64,000 nucleotides of DNA from Nymphalis io (lineage: Eukaryota > Arthropoda > Insecta > Lepidoptera > Nymphalidae). How positions within the stretch are numbered: position 1 is the stretch's first letter; the number at the start of each line of letters is the position of its first letter. The position numbers were made by a program, and so were the translations under genes. Shown here one piece after another: positions 29,201-35,200 of the stretch. The stretch lies in assembly GCF_905147045.1 (NCBI RefSeq), contig NC_065895.1, forward strand, positions 7,197,001-7,261,000, given 5' to 3'. The notes under the pieces were generated by a model. The model searched no databases and had not been told where the DNA came from. It was given only the letters and a program-made list of their open reading frames with translations.

Positions 29201-32200
29201 TTATTAATAGGAAATAAAACCCTTGTCAAAACGTCGCGTAATAATGATGTAAAAATGTTTTTACTCATTTGAATATTCTCAAATTGGTTAAGTGGTTACG
29301 TTATATGATGTAAAAAGTCTATTCCTTAATAAATTAAAATATTTTCATCATTATAATTTACTTGCTTACTATACTGTACGGTTATTGTGACAGAAAATTT
29401 ATATTAGGCTAATTTATATTACATTAAATGTTTGAAAAGCATAAATATGACCCTATTATAATATGTAATGTTCATTATACATAAAAGTCGTTTAATCGTA
29501 TTAAAGAAACTAATAAAATACTTAAAAAATTCAATTATGTATGTTTTTGTATTATAGCCTTCTCTTGTTTTTTTTGTTTTCCATTATTAATATCAAATAT
29601 AACCAATACATTGATTATACACTATTACAAGATATATGACGTCAGTTTGCTAATTTTTAATAAGCTTACAATATCCAAAATTCACACAACCAAACGAATG
29701 TAGATACATTTTTTGCCGTATGTATTTTGAAAGTATTTCAAAAATAATTTTAAAAACTTAACTACTGACTCTATTGTCGGTTCTTCTCAGAATTACATTC
29801 CGATCCGGTGTTTACGTAAAAGAGACGTTACAGTCTTTGAATGTTTAGCCATAATTTGAATTGACATTAATAAATTTGACCGCATTGTATACTTTATGAT
29901 TAGATTTTATTCTCATATTTATTTATTACGTCTACCTAAGATTAACAATTATTTTATTTTTCACTTACTAAATATTGTTTTAGTTTCGTGTTATTATATA
30001 ATAACTTTAAAAAGCTAGCATTAATCAACATTTAGTAATCTTAAGTCACGTAAGTTTCACTACGTTAAATGTGTACAAACGTGATTTTATTTTTATTGCA
30101 CGCTTGTTATTTGTATACTTTTTTAACACGCGGTTATTTAACTTCATATAAACAGTATTAATGATTGATTTCTAGAATATTTAAATTTTTATAATAAATT
30201 CTTGTATTTCATCTTAAAAATTATAAATAGCATAAGAAACTTTGACGAATTTAGAACTTTTTCAAGTAACAAATATTTTAAATAACTTTAAATTAGTACT
30301 CTATAATTTTACATGGCGCTTTGTATTATATATAGTCGTATAATTAGTTTAAGGGTCTTGCAACACGAATCAATTGATCGCTGATCGACGTCGGTAGATG
30401 GTCGTACTGGACAGATACTGGTCGATAAAATGTCGTACAAATATCGACCGACAACGAATCGTCGTGCGCCATCATCAATGTTACTAAAAATCTATCGATG
30501 ATTTGGTATTTAAGAACAGTCGACAGCCAGACAGATATGTTGAATATTCCTGTCCCACTATATATATACATAGTAGGACAGGAAGTATAATATATATAGT
30601 AAGTAGTAAGACATTACACTGTATGTATAGACACAAATATATAGTATGTTTATGCTATATCTTTCTTTCGCTGTTTTAGCAATAAGGCAGCCTCTTGTAC
30701 TTCTTTTTGTATGTAATTTATTCGTTTTTCGGCGTGCAATATGCGTGCAAGTATTTTGAATATTTTTTTTTTAAACAGTATATAATAAGTAAAAATTTAA
30801 TAATATTATAAAATTTGATAAGTTCTAATTAAAGAATCTCGTTGATACTTAAATTGAATTATAATAAGACTAAAATTGCGCTATATATTAACTGAATAAT
30901 ACGTCTAGAAAATATGTAGAAGAGTATCCAATATAGGTTTGCTGCACTTTGCGTGCGTGCTTGTGAATGCATTTCAGTAAGACCGCTTGTATTCACGTCC
31001 TCGAAACCTCTGAAAGAGTTATTCAGTCACAAAGGAGTCTACCTACAAAAAAGGTCACTGTCTTCCAACATGCAATCAATTTCAAGTAAACTGTTAATTT
31101 TTAACTGACAAAATTGATATTTCCTCCTAAATAAATATTGTAACTTGTAAATAAATATATTTTTTAAGAAGCTGTTTTAGTTTTATTCTTACTTCCACTT
31201 CTTAGATACTTAAAAGTTACAGCAAGGAAAGCTTATTATGCGACTAAAACGTTTTATACAGGCTAAGTTAATACAGTAATACGCCACTAAGATCCGCTAC
31301 GCCGTAATTCCCACCTCTGGGAACAAAGCTACTCGACAGACAGACCATGCTCACTCAGTAAGACCCGTTACATAAACTTAATACATAATAAAATATTATA
31401 AACTATTCCTAATTCTGAAAAAATCCTTAAAGTCTTAATCCTTCGGATGAATTTAATACAACATAACAATATTTTAATACAAATTTAAAGTATTAATATT
31501 GGCAGCAGTGTAGTAATAAACCATAACGAACATAAAAACTTTGTATGTGTGAATTTTTGTATGAAAAAGGTTCAACCAATATGTATATTTTATGAACAAG
31601 CATCAGCTGCAATTCTTTTAAACATATACATTCCTTATTTCTAACACAATTTATTATTTTAACTTATCAGTATTTTTATATCTAATCGAAGATCGAAGTA
31701 AACGTTAGTTAGAAGTTGTCGAAACAAACGTATGAGAAATATGACGTAGCTTAGTGTGATGAGCGCTGGATATGTGTTAAAAGATCACATAATGTGAAAT
31801 TACTATGATTAATTCTAATATTTTCATAATTATACTAGTATTGAAAGCATATTTAGATATGTTTTTTATTGCTTTAATTAAATAATAGTCTTTACGGTTT
31901 AAGGACAATAAAAAATATAAAATTGTTGGAAAGAAATTACAGAGAATTTTCTATAATAGTAAATAATAAATAATTAAAGTTTATATAGTAAATCCGTTTC
32001 AGACGGTATGTCTAAAACTCCGATCACTACCAAACGGCTGTGGTCATTTTAACAAAAAGTGTTCTCTTATTTTTCACTTTTTAATGCATTCTTTTATGTT
32101 CAGCAAGCTATTTTGAATTTTTCATAAGCGTTATATAGCTATAATAAAAAGTGTGCTTTATAGCACTTATTTATCTTATGGTGTTAGTTACGTTTATTTT

Positions 32201-35200
32201 TTGTCAAGTATTTTAATAGAGTGAAAACATAATTACCATATATGATCAAGAAAATGATCAAAAATACTATTGTTGTAAATGCCTGTGGTGTATCACGCTG
32301 TACTAGCCTATTATCATCACTTTTCTTTTGTGAATATGCCGATGTTGTTTCTTATATCAGTAAAGAATATCATATATACGTTTGTCACGTATTTGAGCAA
32401 TTAAACTAATTCCGCGAAATAAATATACATATATATGGATGACAGCCTAATGAAGAAATTTTCTTATTATTTTCTGATATGCGCTGTGGTATACGTTCTT
32501 GAGAATATGTGAGACCACTTTGGTTCTACTTTTAAAGAAGATAGTTTAAATAATCCAAATGGGTCAAGCCGTTTCCAAGAAATCGGTGAAAATACACAAT
32601 TATATAACCTCCCCATGTTTTACTTAACTTATTATTTGGTGCAAGCCCGTGTGGGTAGATCCAAACTCATCATACATTCTAACGATATCAAATAGCAATA
32701 CTTAGAATTATTGGTTTCCGGTCGAAGGGTAAGTGAGCCAGTGCAGCTTCAAGCACATGGGGCATAACGTCTCATTTCCTAAGGTTTGGTGTTTTATGGG
32801 ATGGTTAATATTTATTAGCGTCAATGTACATAGGTGTTAGTGCCATTTGCCATTCCGCTTACATATTTGAATTAAACAAAGCACAAAGTAAAACAAAAGT
32901 AACGTTATGTATGAGCCAAGTAGAATACCGATAGCTGAATAGCGTATCTCACACATTTCTTATGAGAATAACGAGATCAATGAAGCGAGTATAATGACTA
33001 ACCGTCATGTAATTTTCTGAAAACGTCATTATTATATAGTTGGTTTGTGTATTATTTGCACATATTTGATTCAATAAAATATATTATTTTATAACGGACT
33101 AGAAATGAATACAGAACTCGTGAACTACGTCAAAAAATCTCCATTGTAATAAGTTATTTAATAAGTTGATATGAACTTTATATATGTGTATTTAAAATAA
33201 TAATTTGTGAAAATATTTTTATTTATTATTATTTATAAGTACATATTTATATATAAATAACACGATATTATGAGTAATGGATTTTATGAGTAGCTGGAGC
33301 TAATCAAAAGTAATCTACGTGCGGTAAATTGATATGTTTGAGCTTTTTTTCTTATCTAGCTTTATGTATTATCATTCTGTCCATCATTTAGGGCATAGTG
33401 TGCGGCAATGTACTCACGACTTTATCTAACTTACCATATAAAAATTGTTTTGTATAAACGTTATCTCGCTTTGTGATCCTTTGCCTTTTGTTGTATAAAC
33501 TAATTTACATAACTATTATTAAGAGGAAATCCATTAGTTTCGGGCTAACCTGTATTTTTCAGATTGAAGAAAAATCCTTTATCCCCGACCTAACAATTTT
33601 GTTGCATACTTTTGGCATGGAAGATTTAATTAAGAAATGGATTCATCAAGTTTTAGGACAACATTTAGTACAGCTGCTGTCGCTGTTAGATGATTGTTAT
33701 TTATTAACCAATTGGCGTCATTGTATCACAAAATGGCCTCGTTTAATTTGAGTAACGTTAAGATGCTAGCAATCTCCCTTTCCATACATAAGCAAATTGA
33801 GTAGGACAAGCGTTAATTTATATTGAATATTTTAGCACCACTCAAAGTTAGTGAAGTTTGTTAAGTTACTTGATTGAGTTGTGTGCGTTGCGCCAGTGTA
33901 CTTTATAAGCATAAAATGTTAAGAATAATAAGAACTTATGCAACCTAAGTAACCCTACTTTAATTGAATACCAGTTTCCAGAAGGGGGCAGATATCCTGA
34001 TGATGATAATGACATGTATACAAAATTTCAAGATGGTCAGTTGAGTAGTTGAGACGTGAAAGCTCGACAAACAATCTCACTTTAGAATTTATAAAAAAAG
34101 TATGTATGATTTACTTATTAATAAATTAGGTATAGAGATTACGCGTTTCTTTTGCTGGATATACTCAAATTTGAGGTATTTCTTTCCGAACCGGTAATCG
34201 AAACAATGTAATGTTCCCATATGGAACATGATTTGGCTTAACGCTCTTATGAAAAATGTTTAAATTATACTTAGGCTTAATCAGGCCTTATTGGGATAAG
34301 GCTGAGTACACGAAATAGGTAGCTTGTCACTAAAGGATATTGATTTTAATTTGTATTACAAAACTTCCGGAATCTTTCGTACATTTGTAACAACTCGTAA
34401 ATAACCACTGCTGTGATAAACAGGAGAGCCTAAAATATTTTCTTTAAATGGATTGAATTTATGTTTAAAATAATAATAATATGATAATAATAATATTTAG
34501 TATTTGTGTACCAAAATAAATAAATGCATCTTTTTTTTGGCATTGAACGAAAACATCGCGAGAATCGTATGCTTTGGTTGAAATTCCGACACGTATTAAT
34601 CTGCCAAATCACATTGGAGCTGGGTGGTGCAATAAGCTTCGAGCCTTCATTCCAAAGGCTCCAAGTTCTATCTCAAGAGGACTGGAAGTTTTTTCCAAGC
34701 ACTGGGTCAGTGATAGGCTTTTACTATTCCAAAAACATTTATAAATGATTTTTTTTTACACTTTTAGCACATAGAAGAGCCTTAAAATATTTAAAATGTA
34801 ATAATTTGAAATATCTTGGAATCTATCAGTGTGCCCCAAAACACATACCAAAAATTTTAAATAATGGTATTTGTTTGACATGAAGCCTAGTATAAGTAAT
34901 TATAACCTTGTTATTTGAAATCTGCAAAAGAAGCCATAAAAGCATTCTATACAGAATTGAAATCAATATCTTACTCTATGCAACAAGCTATCGAACTATA
35001 TGTTCAGGGTAATCAAAATAGTCTTGATATTTAAGAGTCATTAAATCTTAAGAAATATAATCTATGAAAGCTACAAAGTCTGTTAAAAAATTTACCATAA
35101 TTACTGTCACTATATCACATATTATCTTAAACAAATGCATCGGAGACATTACATGAAAATTATATTTTTATTTTACATTACGAATATTGTGATTTATCTA

